Assembly (NCBI RefSeq): GCF_029267515.1
Contig: NZ_JAJUIS010000003.1
Coordinates: 186,001 to 250,000 of the forward strand
Reading direction: 5' to 3'
DNA from: Seleniivibrio woodruffii
Lineage (GTDB): Bacteria > Chrysiogenota > Deferribacteres > Deferribacterales > Geovibrionaceae
Length of the DNA stretch: 64,000 nucleotides
How positions within the stretch are numbered: position 1 is the stretch's first letter; each line of letters opens with the position of its first letter. The translations under genes were made by a program, and so were the position numbers. Shown here piece after piece: positions 26,122-34,517 of this stretch. Under the pieces are notes generated by a model. It saw only the letters and a program-made list of their open reading frames with translations. It had not been told where the DNA came from and did no database searches.

Positions 26122-26142
26122 TTTCTGCTATAATCGCAGAAA
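26122..26142 (+). promoter_or_regulatory. Extended -10 promoter inside an inverted repeat, ahead of the MshE-like gene
   Basis: TGCTATAAT gives a perfect extended -10 (TG at 26126-26127, TATAAT at 26129-26134). A recognisable -35 is missing, as is common for extended -10 promoters. TTTCTGC (26122-26128) and GCAGAAA (26136-26142) flank the -10 as a perfect inverted repeat, a good position for a repressor site controlling the pilus motor genes. Confidence 0.55.
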
Positions 26143-26186
26143 TATTGATTTACAAAGTCGGTCTGCCGCTTTCAGAGGTTTGAACT

Positions 26187-27857
26187 ATGTCTAAGAAAAC
26201 AGTCGGACAGCTTCTTAAAGAGCTTGGCTATGTCACAGAGGAACAGATTCAGGTTGCTCTCGAAGTTAAAAAGATAAGGGACAGGCTGCTGGGCGAGATA
26301 CTCATTGAGCTGTCATTCGTCTCCCCGCGGGAGATCGCCCTTGTTGTTGCAAAACAGTCCGGCAGACCCTACATAGACATAAACGAACATCCGCCGTCAA
26401 AGGATTCACTGCGTCTTTTCGACAAAAGCGTCGCGAAGCAGCTTGAGATAATTCCACTTGAGAACAAGCCGGAGAAACTTGTTGTCGCCGTTGCCGACCC
26501 GTTCAACATCAACACTCTTGACATCCTCCGCAGAAAGGCGGGGAAAGAGGTGGAGATATACGTCTGCGACAGGGACTCAATTCTCAAAAATATAGAGATA
26601 AACTATTTCCTGCTGGAAAAACCAATTGAGGAGGAGGTCAGCAGGATAGTTAAGCGCTATACAGCCTCAGGTTCGTCCGCGGAGATTCCCCAGCTTCTTG
26701 AGCACATAATCAACAGCGCCATTATAACCCGCGCAACGGATATACACATATCGCCGGAGAGCATTGCCACCCACGTGTTTTTCAGGGTTGACGGCATCCT
26801 GCGTCACTTTTACGTTTTTCAGAGTGAACTGCACAACGCAATTTCGTCCCGCATAAAGATTCTTTCAAATCTGGATATCGCCGAACAGCGTCTTCCGCAG
26901 GACGGCTCAATGACACATACCTTTTTCGACGAGAACTTCGACATAAGGGTTTCCACCATCCCCACCATCCACGGGGAGGGAATCGTTATGAGGGTGCTCA
27001 GCAAGAACGTATCGCTGTTCAATCTTGACAGCCTTGGTTTTGAGAAACCCACTCAGGTGCGGCTTGAGAAACAGCTCGCACGCCCCCACGGCATACTTCT
27101 TGTCACAGGTCCCACAGGTTCCGGTAAAACGACGACTTTGTACGCTTCACTGCGCAAGATAAACTCGCTCCAGCGCAAGGTGCTCACAGCGGAAGACCCA
27201 ATAGAATACAAATTCCCGTTCATAAAACAGACGCAGGTCAACGAAAAGGCTGGGTACACCTTCGCCCGCGCAATGCGCGCGTTTCTTCGTCAGGATCCTG
27301 ATGTTATCCTGCTTGGTGAGATGCGGGACGAGGAGACAGCGGAAATGGCTATGCGCGCCGCGATAACAGGTCACCTTGTGCTCTCCACGCTCCACACAAA
27401 CGACGCTGTTACGGCTATACCCAGACTTCTGGAAATGAACATAAATGATTATATGATTGCCTCCGGTGTGGGCGGAATCCTCGCCCAGCGGCTTGTGCGC
27501 AAGGTCTGCATATTCTGCCGCAAAGAGGCCTCCATAAAAGGTTCGGAACTGCTTAAAATGGGCATCCCGGAAGATATGCTAGCGCGCAACGGCATAACGC
27601 CGGAATACGATGTTAAGTATATGCGCGGCGAAGGCTGCGAAATGTGCAAGGATACAGGATATTCCGGCAGGGGCGTCATAAGCGAGCTTCTGGAGATAAC
27701 GGACGAAGTTGGCGATCTTATCGTCGCCGGAGCGTCGCCTCTCAAAATATATACAAAGGCAGTCGAGTCGGGTATGATTCCGATACTCGAATCGGGGCTG
27801 CTTAAAATGATGAAGGGTATCACCACCCCTGAAGAAATATTGAGGGTTGCGCTCTAA
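26187..27857 (+). CDS. mshE: Pilus assembly ATPase (MshE/PilB/GspE family) with MshEN-like N-terminus
   Basis: 556 residues. The N-terminal 60 residues hold two tandem MshEN-like motifs (VGQLLKELGYVTEEQIQVAL and RLLGEILIELSFVSPREIAL), the module that binds c-di-GMP in MshE proteins. The GspE core follows: Walker A GPTGSGKTT at about 308-316, Asp box AEDPIEY, Walker B VILLGEMRDEETAEMA, His box TGHLVLSTLHTND. A zinc tetracysteine uses CIFC and CEMC. It drives pilus extension. It shares one base with the next gene, the platform protein. The two GGDEF proteins in the window make c-di-GMP control plausible. Confidence 0.95.
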   Translation: MSKKTVGQLLKELGYVTEEQIQVALEVKKIRDRLLGEILIELSFVSPREIALVVAKQSGRPYIDINEHPPSKDSLRLFDKSVAKQLEIIPLENKPEKLVVAVADPFNINTLDILRRKAGKEVEIYVCDRDSILKNIEINYFLLEKPIEEEVSRIVKRYTASGSSAEIPQLLEHIINSAIITRATDIHISPESIATHVFFRVDGILRHFYVFQSELHNAISSRIKILSNLDIAEQRLPQDGSMTHTFFDENFDIRVSTIPTIHGEGIVMRVLSKNVSLFNLDSLGFEKPTQVRLEKQLARPHGILLVTGPTGSGKTTTLYASLRKINSLQRKVLTAEDPIEYKFPFIKQTQVNEKAGYTFARAMRAFLRQDPDVILLGEMRDEETAEMAMRAAITGHLVLSTLHTNDAVTAIPRLLEMNINDYMIASGVGGILAQRLVRKVCIFCRKEASIKGSELLKMGIPEDMLARNGITPEYDVKYMRGEGCEMCKDTGYSGRGVISELLEITDEVGDLIVAGASPLKIYTKAVESGMIPILESGLLKMMKGITTPEEILRVAL

Positions 27858-29065
27858 TGCAGGTATACAGAATCAGACTGCTGGATGCTTACGGCAGGGT
27901 TAAATCCAAGATAATCGAAGTTGAGAATGAAGAGGATATAAACGGTTACGTTGCCAGCCTCGGCTCAAATGTGATAGGTGTTGCCAAACTTCCATCATAC
28001 ACAAGATTTCTGAATCGTAAAAAGAAAATACAAACCAGCGAAATAGTGGAGGTTATTGACAACCTCCATATGATAGTTAAGTCGGGTCTTCCGGTTAACT
28101 CCGGTCTGATGGATCTTGCGTCTGACAGCGAAAACCCCGCCATGGCGGATATGCTGAACGATCTGAGTTACAGGGTGCAGACTGGTATGACCTTTTCACG
28201 CGCAATGGCAAAATATGAAAACGTGTTCACCGGAATGGTTGTTAACCTCGTGCGCATAGGCGAAGAGACAGGACAGCTCGACAATACCCTTAAAAATGCT
28301 GCAGAACACCTTAAAAAGATGTCGGACCTGCGCACAAAAACAAAATCCGCTCTTATCTATCCGTCGTTTGCGTTCGTCGCCATGATAGGCGTTATGGTGT
28401 TCTGGCTCGTTGTCGTCATGCCAAAGATGATAGAGGCTTTCAAATCTTTCAACATAGAGCTGCCGCCCACAACTCGTTTCATCATGTGGCTTTCAGACTT
28501 TATGCAGAGCTATATTCTGCTTCTGATTCTGGCTGTGACAGGAGTCGTTATCCTCAACGGCATGATGCGGAAAAAATCAGAGGAATACAGGTTTGCCACG
28601 GACAGGATAATCACGAAGCTGCCCGTTTTCGGGATAATCGTTAAGAACTATAACTATGCTTTCATAGCGGAATATATCAGGCTTATGATATCCGCGGGTC
28701 TGCCGCTTTATTCGGCGCTGAACATAATGGAGGAGAGCCTGCCCAACCTCGTGTATAAACGCTCCATAGCTTCCGCAAGGGATATGATAGCCAGCGGACG
28801 TTCGTTCTCCGCGGCACTTTCCGAGCAGAAGATGTACCCCAGAATAATCACCCGTATGGTCGGCATCGGCGAGCAGACAGGAAACCTTGACAACCAGCTC
28901 GGCAACGTCGCCGAATATTACTATTACAAAGTAGATACCATAGCCAACAACATATCCAAAATGATAGAACCTATAGTCATAGGCGTTGTCGGGGTGTTTA
29001 TGCTCGTCATCATGATAGGGCTTATGGGACCCATATTTACCCTAATCTCCAGTATGCCCACCTAG
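27857..29065 (+). CDS. mshG: Inner-membrane pilus platform protein (MshG/PilC/GspF family)
   Basis: 402 residues with two T2SSF domains (about 65-190 and 265-390), each with membrane helices near SALIYPSFAFVAMIGVMVFW and GVVGVFMLVIMIGLMGPIF. The conserved motif VGIGEQTGNLDNQLG in the second repeat mirrors VRIGEETGQLDNTLK in the first. It works with the upstream ATPase at the base of the pilus. The A of its ATG is the last base of the ATPase stop. Transcription after its stop enters a palindromic repeat element. Confidence 0.95.
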   Translation: MQVYRIRLLDAYGRVKSKIIEVENEEDINGYVASLGSNVIGVAKLPSYTRFLNRKKKIQTSEIVEVIDNLHMIVKSGLPVNSGLMDLASDSENPAMADMLNDLSYRVQTGMTFSRAMAKYENVFTGMVVNLVRIGEETGQLDNTLKNAAEHLKKMSDLRTKTKSALIYPSFAFVAMIGVMVFWLVVVMPKMIEAFKSFNIELPPTTRFIMWLSDFMQSYILLLILAVTGVVILNGMMRKKSEEYRFATDRIITKLPVFGIIVKNYNYAFIAEYIRLMISAGLPLYSALNIMEESLPNLVYKRSIASARDMIASGRSFSAALSEQKMYPRIITRMVGIGEQTGNLDNQLGNVAEYYYYKVDTIANNISKMIEPIVIGVVGVFMLVIMIGLMGPIFTLISSMPT

Positions 29066-29190
29066 TTCGGCGGCTATATGCGGCGCATTACTGCGTCAGT
29101 GTCTCCTCGAAACTGCTCACATACTCCGTATGTATGCTCGCAGCCCGCTCGTCGTCACTTCCTTGTACTGCTTGCATCTAACCGCCGAAC
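29065..29190. repeat. MITE-like inverted-repeat element A
   Basis: About 126 bp bounded by GTTCGGCGG (29065-29073) and CCGCCGAAC (29182-29190), a perfect 9-bp terminal inverted repeat that continues imperfectly inward (CTATATGC versus GCATCTA). Its middle holds a second palindrome, CTGCTCACATAC...GTATGTATGCTCGCAG. The left end includes the last base of the platform-protein stop codon. It has no coding capacity. It resembles the non-autonomous palindromic repeats scattered in gaps of many genomes. Confidence 0.7.
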
Positions 29191-29287
29191 ATCGGGCTTT
29201 ATAACCGTCGTATTTCGTCGTCAGCTTTCGTTCGTTTCACAAAACCTTCCTTGAACTACTCGCTTCTAAAACCAGATGAAGATATCC

Positions 29288-29362
29288 GTCTTTGCGAGGA
29301 ATGAAATGACGAAGCAATCTGTAAAATTCAGGTTGCTTCGGGCGAACAGCCCCTGCGAAGAC
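29288..29362. repeat. Palindromic dispersed repeat, copy 1
   Basis: GTCTTTGCGAGGAATGAAAT is followed by GACGAAGCAATC. This arm is repeated in reverse complement about 10 bp later (GGTTGCTTCGGGCGAACAGC then CCCTGCGAAGAC), making a long imperfect hairpin. The words TTTGCGAG and GCGAAGCA/GACGAAGCA recur at 43301-43358. The rest of this 402-bp gap (29191-29287 and 29363-29467) holds no gene that I can support; TAGGTGAGAA before 29468 is the ribosome site of the next gene. Confidence 0.65.
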
Positions 29363-29467
29363 AAAATGTTTAAGTTCTTTCGAAGCAGCCTCATTAATAA
29401 AAACTACCCCTTTATTTCTTAAACAGACGGAGGTAAAATCAGTTAAGTAAACAAACATAGGTGAGAA

Positions 29468-30289
29468 ATGTTCCGTCTTATTACACTTATAACCGCATCA
29501 ATTGTTATCTGCTCGTGCACCTTTACTTATGAAGTGCCATATCAGGATGTATCCGCATCAAAACTTCCTGCTGCGCACGTGATGCAGAAAATGAACATAA
29601 AGGCGGCTTATCTGCCTATGGATGAAAATAACCCTTCTCAAAAGCTCGAAGACAACGGTTCCGGTGTTAAGCAGCTCATGATAATGCCTATTGCCAAACA
29701 GATAAACAAATCAGCAAAGGATATTCTGCCGCAGTATTTCACAGAAACGGCTGTTCTGGAGTCTGCAAAGTCCGACAAAGGACTGATAATCTCCGTTGAA
29801 CTTCAGGATTTCGATTTTAATACCACAGTCAGGGGATTTAATACATGCGGCGTGACGCCTAAACTGAACCTCCGTATACACTTCATGGACAGCGGCGGAC
29901 GGGAACTTTACCGCTCCGACACTGTTTCGTCCATAGACCATGTGGAATACAGCTGCACAAGCACAAAAGAGGCGCAGGAGGTCTGGAACGCCCGATTATA
30001 CGCAGCAGCGGGTGACGCTTTCATAAAGTCGCTGGACAGTATGCTTAACTCGTATGCCGTTAATAACTATCTCCGCGGTCAGTCTCAGGAGAAAGCCCCT
30101 GAACCATCTCCATACGTTCCCGACGGAGCAACGGAAAAGGAGAGGCTGCGCGCCGCATTTGAGCATGGATACATAGATTCCGCCCAGCTTACAAAAGCAA
30201 TCGGCGAGCTTGGCGGTGACAGGTCAAAACTTCTGGAATCATTCCTGAACGGTAAGATAGACGCGAAAAAATTCGGAGAGCTGTACTGA
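29468..30289 (+). CDS. Lipoprotein sharing N- and C-terminal domains with the adjacent caspase-like lipoprotein
   Basis: 273 residues. Lipobox VICSC (Cys about 17) follows a hydrophobic signal. Residues about 30-200 form an alpha/beta domain resembling YajG-type lipoproteins (LIISVELQDFDFN, PKLNLRIHFMDSGGRELYRSD). The last 50 residues (KERLRAAFEHGYIDSAQLTK to NGKIDAKKFGELY) closely match the C-terminus of the next protein, and the N-terminal domains correspond as well (IQDFSFEG, INLGVKVTVTDKNRMTIWE). It therefore looks like a paralogue lacking the inserted PDZ and protease-like domains. It shares one base with the next gene. Function is unknown. Confidence 0.85.
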   Translation: MFRLITLITASIVICSCTFTYEVPYQDVSASKLPAAHVMQKMNIKAAYLPMDENNPSQKLEDNGSGVKQLMIMPIAKQINKSAKDILPQYFTETAVLESAKSDKGLIISVELQDFDFNTTVRGFNTCGVTPKLNLRIHFMDSGGRELYRSDTVSSIDHVEYSCTSTKEAQEVWNARLYAAAGDAFIKSLDSMLNSYAVNNYLRGQSQEKAPEPSPYVPDGATEKERLRAAFEHGYIDSAQLTKAIGELGGDRSKLLESFLNGKIDAKKFGELY

Positions 30290-32355
30290 TGAAATCGATT
30301 AAATATTTCTTAATATTGTCAATGCTTATAATGGTCGGCTGTGCGAGCCGGATCGACATCCCCATGGTGGAAAACACGACGGTGATACCTGACAGGGTGA
30401 ACATGGTAAACATGCGGGTGGGTATCGTGCTGCCCGATGAAAATCTGGTTAAGTCCTATGTCATAGGCAGCGCCACAGAGAATATACCCGCCGGAAAACA
30501 TCTTAGGATTATGGAGAAAAAGTATTTTCCGGTTGCGTTCACATCGGCTGTGGCGGCTGTGCCGGGCAGTTTTCCTGATAACGTGGATGCGCTGATATCT
30601 GCCGACATTCAGGACTTTTCATTCGAAGGAGTACAGGTTGCCGCAGGATTCGGAATGAAATACCGAATTAACCTCGGCGTGAAGGTCACTGTTACCGATA
30701 AAAACCGTATGACCATCTGGGAGACCACAGCCAGAAGCGTGAAAGAGAGCAGGTCGGTGGTATCTCCGGTCATTCCGTATAAAACACTTATGGCGGAGGC
30801 ACTCTCCGCCGCCATGGACGACTGCTTTAAAAAACTGAACGAAGAGATAGCCCTTTCCGGCGAGCTTCAGGCATACGCGGCAAATCTCAGGAAACAGCCC
30901 GCTGTTGCCGCTGCTCCGGTTCGTCAGACATATGCCGCGCCTGTGCAGACGGCACAGCCTGTACAGACTGCACAGGCTGCACAGCAGAGCGGAGCATATC
31001 TGGGAGTTAACATACAGGCTTTAAGCACTGAAAAACAGCTTATGATAACAAGGATAGTAGCGTCCAATGCGCGGTTCAGAGCCGGTCTGTCAGGTGTTGA
31101 GGTTGTCGGTGTTTTGCCGAACAGCCCCGCGGAGACCGTGGGTATCCATACTGGCGACATAATAGCGGAAGTGAACGGAACGGCTGTCACGTCAGCAGAA
31201 TCGTTCGTATCGTTCATCGGGTCGCAGTCCCCTGCTGCCAAAATAACTCTATACGTTATCCGCGGTACACGCCCTTCCTATTTTGACGTGGTGCTCGGCT
31301 CAACTGCTGACGCGGGTAAACCTGCACAGCAGACCTATTCATCGGTTCCTGCTCCTGCCGCCGAACCCCAGCCTGCCGAAAACGAACTGCCGCCTTACAG
31401 AGAGGACGCATACGCTGTGGTTATCGGTATCGACTATAAAGGGCGAAGCGACATACCCGCGCTGAAATACGCCTCTTCGGATGCGCAGGAAGTATATAAC
31501 ATACTGACAGACAGAAGATACGGGGGCATCCCGAAAGAGAATGCCGTGCTTCTGCTGAACGAGAACGCCACGCGCAACAACATCGTAGCCGCACTCAGAA
31601 AGATAAAAACGTGGGACGGATACATGTATGTCTATTTCTCCGGTCACGGCGCTCCTGTAACATCCGGCGAAAAGGTTACGGATGCCCTTATAGTTCCCTA
31701 CGACAGCGTTCTTTCCGATCCCGATTCGCTGTCTGATACTGCGGTCAGGGTCAGCTACATAGAGGATATGGTGGACTCGTCAAACGCGAAGGGTGTTCTG
31801 GTGGCTCTGGACGCATGTTTCACGGGCAGCGGAAAATCCATCGTAGCCAAGGGCGGCAAGCCCATAGTGGGCATGATGGCTGCTCCGGACATCATAAAGA
31901 CAGTCGGTTCCGGCAGGGTGATAATAACCTCATCGGCTGCAAATCAGCAGTCGTGGGAGGATGACAGCGAATACAAATCCGGTCTGTTCAGCCACTTCTT
32001 TAAGGAAGGACTCACAGGCAAGGGCGGAAACGGCGTATGGGTGACCATTAACGACATATCTGAATACATAAAAAACAACGTTGCCAAGGCGGCTTTCAGA
32101 CTTAAAGGTCAGCAGCAGGATCCGCAGGTGATAGGAACAGGCGATTTCACAGTCAGCCGCAACTGGGAAAAATCCAGACTGATGGATGAGGAGACAGGGA
32201 AAAATAAACTGAAAGCGCTCTTTGAAAAGGGGCTTATTAACTCCGCACAGCTTTCCAAAGGCTTGGATGAGCTGAAAAAACCTGTGAAATCCAAACTTAT
32301 GGACGCCTTTCTGAAAGGAAAGGTCGACGACAAGAGTTTCGGGGAACTTTACTGA
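30289..32355 (+). CDS. Lipoprotein with PDZ and caspase-like (C14) domains
   Basis: 688 residues. Lipobox MVGC (Cys about 18) is followed by a YajG-like domain to about residue 200 and an Ala/Gln/Pro linker. A PDZ domain spans about 238-345 (VVGVLPNSPAETVGIHTGDIIAEVNG) and another Pro-rich linker follows. The caspase/metacaspase-like domain spans about 375-625, with the likely dyad His453 in YFSGHGAP and Cys510 in LDACFTGSG. The opening YAVVIGIDYKG and RVIITSSAANQQSWE are also typical. A 50-residue C-terminal module matches the previous protein. The lipobox and PDZ place the protease domain in the periplasm or at the cell surface. Substrate and activator are unknown. Confidence 0.9.
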   Translation: MKSIKYFLILSMLIMVGCASRIDIPMVENTTVIPDRVNMVNMRVGIVLPDENLVKSYVIGSATENIPAGKHLRIMEKKYFPVAFTSAVAAVPGSFPDNVDALISADIQDFSFEGVQVAAGFGMKYRINLGVKVTVTDKNRMTIWETTARSVKESRSVVSPVIPYKTLMAEALSAAMDDCFKKLNEEIALSGELQAYAANLRKQPAVAAAPVRQTYAAPVQTAQPVQTAQAAQQSGAYLGVNIQALSTEKQLMITRIVASNARFRAGLSGVEVVGVLPNSPAETVGIHTGDIIAEVNGTAVTSAESFVSFIGSQSPAAKITLYVIRGTRPSYFDVVLGSTADAGKPAQQTYSSVPAPAAEPQPAENELPPYREDAYAVVIGIDYKGRSDIPALKYASSDAQEVYNILTDRRYGGIPKENAVLLLNENATRNNIVAALRKIKTWDGYMYVYFSGHGAPVTSGEKVTDALIVPYDSVLSDPDSLSDTAVRVSYIEDMVDSSNAKGVLVALDACFTGSGKSIVAKGGKPIVGMMAAPDIIKTVGSGRVIITSSAANQQSWEDDSEYKSGLFSHFFKEGLTGKGGNGVWVTINDISEYIKNNVAKAAFRLKGQQQDPQVIGTGDFTVSRNWEKSRLMDEETGKNKLKALFEKGLINSAQLSKGLDELKKPVKSKLMDAFLKGKVDDKSFGELY

Positions 32356-33167
32356 TGAAAAGATTTCTCTTTCTCATACTGCTTTTTGCGGCGCTTTCCG
32401 CCAACTGTGCTGAAAATCCAGTAACAGTGGAGGCGGAGGGTGTTTCTGTTATGGGTGATTCCGACACCATGAAAGAGACAGTCATGCGCGCCCTGAACGA
32501 TGCCCGCAGGAACGCCATTGAGACAGCGTGCGGGATATTCATAAAATCCAGAACTCTGGTGTATAACAGCCAGCTTGCCGAAGACCTCGTATATGCGTCC
32601 GTGAAGGGGCGTATACTGAAATATAACATTATTTCACAGGGATTTGCGCAGGGAAGCAACAGCGAATACTCGGTAAGTATAAGAGCTGTGGTGGAACCTT
32701 ATCAGCCGGAAAAGACAAGCGGTCTGTCCGTTGATCTTGCCATGTCGAGGGCGCAGGTTAAGCAGGGGGATACTGTCAGCATAAGCTACAGGGTAACGGA
32801 GGACGCCTACGTCTATCTGTTCTCCATAGCCTCAGACGGTTCTGTAACGCTGCTTCTGCCGAACAGTGTTCAGAGGAGCAACTTTGCACAGAAGGACAAA
32901 ACCTACGTCTATCCCGACAGCGAATGTAAAATTGTTCTTACGGCACAGTTCCTTCCGGGATTCAAAGGTAAATCCGCCGAGGAGAAGATAAAAATAATCG
33001 CCACAAGGCAGAAGGACGACCTTCTTACCCTTGGATTTCAGGAGGGGATGTTTATAACCTACAGCGCCTCTTCAACAGGTATGATAAGCGATCTCGTCCG
33101 CAGACTGAACAGGCTGGACCCGTCCGACTGGGCGGACGACACCGTGACCTATACCATTGTCAGGTGA
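32355..33167 (+). CDS. Exported DUF4384-type protein of the caspase-like operon
   Basis: 270 residues with a signal peptide ending near LSANCA; a lipobox is possible but weak. Residues 25-115 resemble the LPP20/FlgT-N fold (ALNDARRNAIETACGIFIKS). The second half carries the DUF4384 pattern (VKQGDTVSISYRVTEDAYVYLFSIASDGSVTLLLPN). DUF4384 and caspase domains are known to occur together, sometimes in one polypeptide, so this third gene probably acts with the caspase-like lipoprotein. Its start shares a base with the preceding stop. Its own stop abuts the convergent ccdA stop with no gap. Confidence 0.85.
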   Translation: MKRFLFLILLFAALSANCAENPVTVEAEGVSVMGDSDTMKETVMRALNDARRNAIETACGIFIKSRTLVYNSQLAEDLVYASVKGRILKYNIISQGFAQGSNSEYSVSIRAVVEPYQPEKTSGLSVDLAMSRAQVKQGDTVSISYRVTEDAYVYLFSIASDGSVTLLLPNSVQRSNFAQKDKTYVYPDSECKIVLTAQFLPGFKGKSAEEKIKIIATRQKDDLLTLGFQEGMFITYSASSTGMISDLVRRLNRLDPSDWADDTVTYTIVR

Positions 33168-33908
33168 TCAGTAGTTTATATTGCCCAGCGCAGGGAATAT
33201 CCTGAAAAGGAAGATACTCACCGCCTGCATACTGTCCGTCGCCATAAGAACACCGATTATTATAAGCAGTGCGCCTGATATCTTTTCCACCGCCATAACT
33301 ATCTTTCCTGCCTTTCGCACTGTGGAGAATACAAGTCCCACAGCCATTGCAGAGAGCAGAAACGGTATCCAAAGCCCGAAACCGAAAACGGCAAGAAGCA
33401 TGATGCCGCTGGTGACGGTCTCTTTTGCCGCGGCAAGTGACAGAATGCCCGCAAGGATGGGACCTATGCAGGGTGTCCAGCCGAAAACGAACGCCACACC
33501 AAGAAGAAACGCATTTACAAAAAACGGAGCGCCCTGTTTCGAGCTGTAGTGCCATTTTTTGTGCATCATGAGTTTATTGATGCGGAAGATGCCCGTCATG
33601 TGCAGACCGAGTATGATGATTACCACACCCGCAACCCTTCCGATTATGAGCTTATATTCTTTAAGAAACATTCCTATTTTTGTAGCTCCGGCACCGAGCA
33701 GGATGAACACCAGCATGAAGCCTAAGCCAAAAAATACTGCACCTAGAAAGACTTTAAGTCTTGCCGTCTTTTTATCGCCTGTTGTAAGGGTTTCGATGGA
33801 TTCGCCGGACATAAAAGAAAGGTATCCGGGGAGCAGCGGTAAAACGCATGGTGATAAAAAGGAAAGTACGCCCGCAAGGAACGCTGTGAAAAAAGATACA
33901 TTGTCCAT
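33168..33908 (-). CDS. ccdA: CcdA/DsbD-family thiol-electron transporter for cytochrome c maturation
   Basis: About 246 residues with six membrane helices. The two redox cysteines lie in the family motifs SPCVLPLLPGY (helix 1) and GWTPCIGP (helix 4). Such proteins pass reducing power from cytoplasmic thioredoxin to the periplasm, keeping apocytochrome haem-binding cysteines reduced. It is divergent from ccmE, so the whole local region serves c-type cytochromes. The ATG at 33908 has no visible ribosome site; a weak -10-like TAAATA lies exactly 6 nt upstream with TTGCAT 17 bp further up, so leaderless translation is possible. Confidence 0.93.
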   Translation of the reverse strand: MDNVSFFTAFLAGVLSFLSPCVLPLLPGYLSFMSGESIETLTTGDKKTARLKVFLGAVFFGLGFMLVFILLGAGATKIGMFLKEYKLIIGRVAGVVIIILGLHMTGIFRINKLMMHKKWHYSSKQGAPFFVNAFLLGVAFVFGWTPCIGPILAGILSLAAAKETVTSGIMLLAVFGFGLWIPFLLSAMAVGLVFSTVRKAGKIVMAVEKISGALLIIIGVLMATDSMQAVSIFLFRIFPALGNINY

Positions 33909-33994
33909 GTGCAATATTTACAAATTTCTACTTGATTATGCAACTTTTTTTTAACATCATAGTCTATGCTTTAAAGAAGCTGAAAGAGGTCATA

Positions 33995-34408
33995 ATGAAG
34001 AAATCGTATAAGTTTATTCTTGCAGGCGTTGTTTTCGCCGGAATTATCGGCTGGCTGTTTATGTCCAGCTTTAAGCAGGAGAGCGTCTATTATCTTGAGG
34101 TTCACGAAGTTACCCATAACCCCGAAAAATACAACACAAAGGGGATGAGGGTCACAGGCAACGTCTTGCCCGGAACCGTCACACAGGATTATAAAAATCA
34201 GTATCTTCTTTTCACTATTCAGGATATACAAGGTAATCCCGATACGATGAAAGTGGAATATCACGGTATCATCCCCGATACTTTTAAAGAGGATATACAC
34301 GTTATCGTCGAAGGAAAATACGATCCGGAGAAACAGGTTTTTAACGCGGCAACAGTTCTGACAAAATGTCCGTCAAAATATGAAGCCGAAGTTGAACAAA
34401 AATCATAA
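33995..34408 (+). CDS. ccmE: Cytochrome c maturation haem chaperone CcmE, cysteine (CxxxY) variant
   Basis: 137 residues from the ATG at 33995 (AGAGGT ribosome site); an in-frame start at 33932 adds a non-conserved extension. One membrane helix (about 6-24) precedes the OB-fold (VTGNVLPGTVTQ, TMKVEYHGIIPDTFKE, VIVEGKYDPEKQVFNAATVL). Where classical CcmE has the haem-binding HxxxY, this protein has Cys125-P-S-K-Tyr129. The CxxxY form is known from archaea and Desulfovibrio-like bacteria, where haem is held through cysteine and CcmH is absent. No ccmH or ccmG is found in this cluster, in agreement. Confidence 0.95.
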   Translation: MKKSYKFILAGVVFAGIIGWLFMSSFKQESVYYLEVHEVTHNPEKYNTKGMRVTGNVLPGTVTQDYKNQYLLFTIQDIQGNPDTMKVEYHGIIPDTFKEDIHVIVEGKYDPEKQVFNAATVLTKCPSKYEAEVEQKS

Positions 34409-34437
34409 TCGCCTGTCTCTGCTTAGACTGAACTGTG

Positions 34438-34456
34438 AATAATAATTTTTATTATT
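34438..34456. promoter_or_regulatory. A/T palindrome between ccmE and ccmF
   Basis: AATAATAA (34438-34445) and TTATTATT (34449-34456) form a perfect inverted repeat around TTT, 62 bp before ccmF. It may be an operator or a weak A/T hairpin. No firm promoter hexamers are seen nearby. Confidence 0.3.
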
Positions 34457-34517
34457 TACATACGCTTGTTTAAGACGTGTTAGGTCGTGCTTTATTCAAA
34501 ACCAATAAGGGAGAATT

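Noticed and set aside
29065-29362. CRISPR-like array
   Set aside because: The repeats are inverted and unequal, with no regularly spaced direct repeats and no cas genes.
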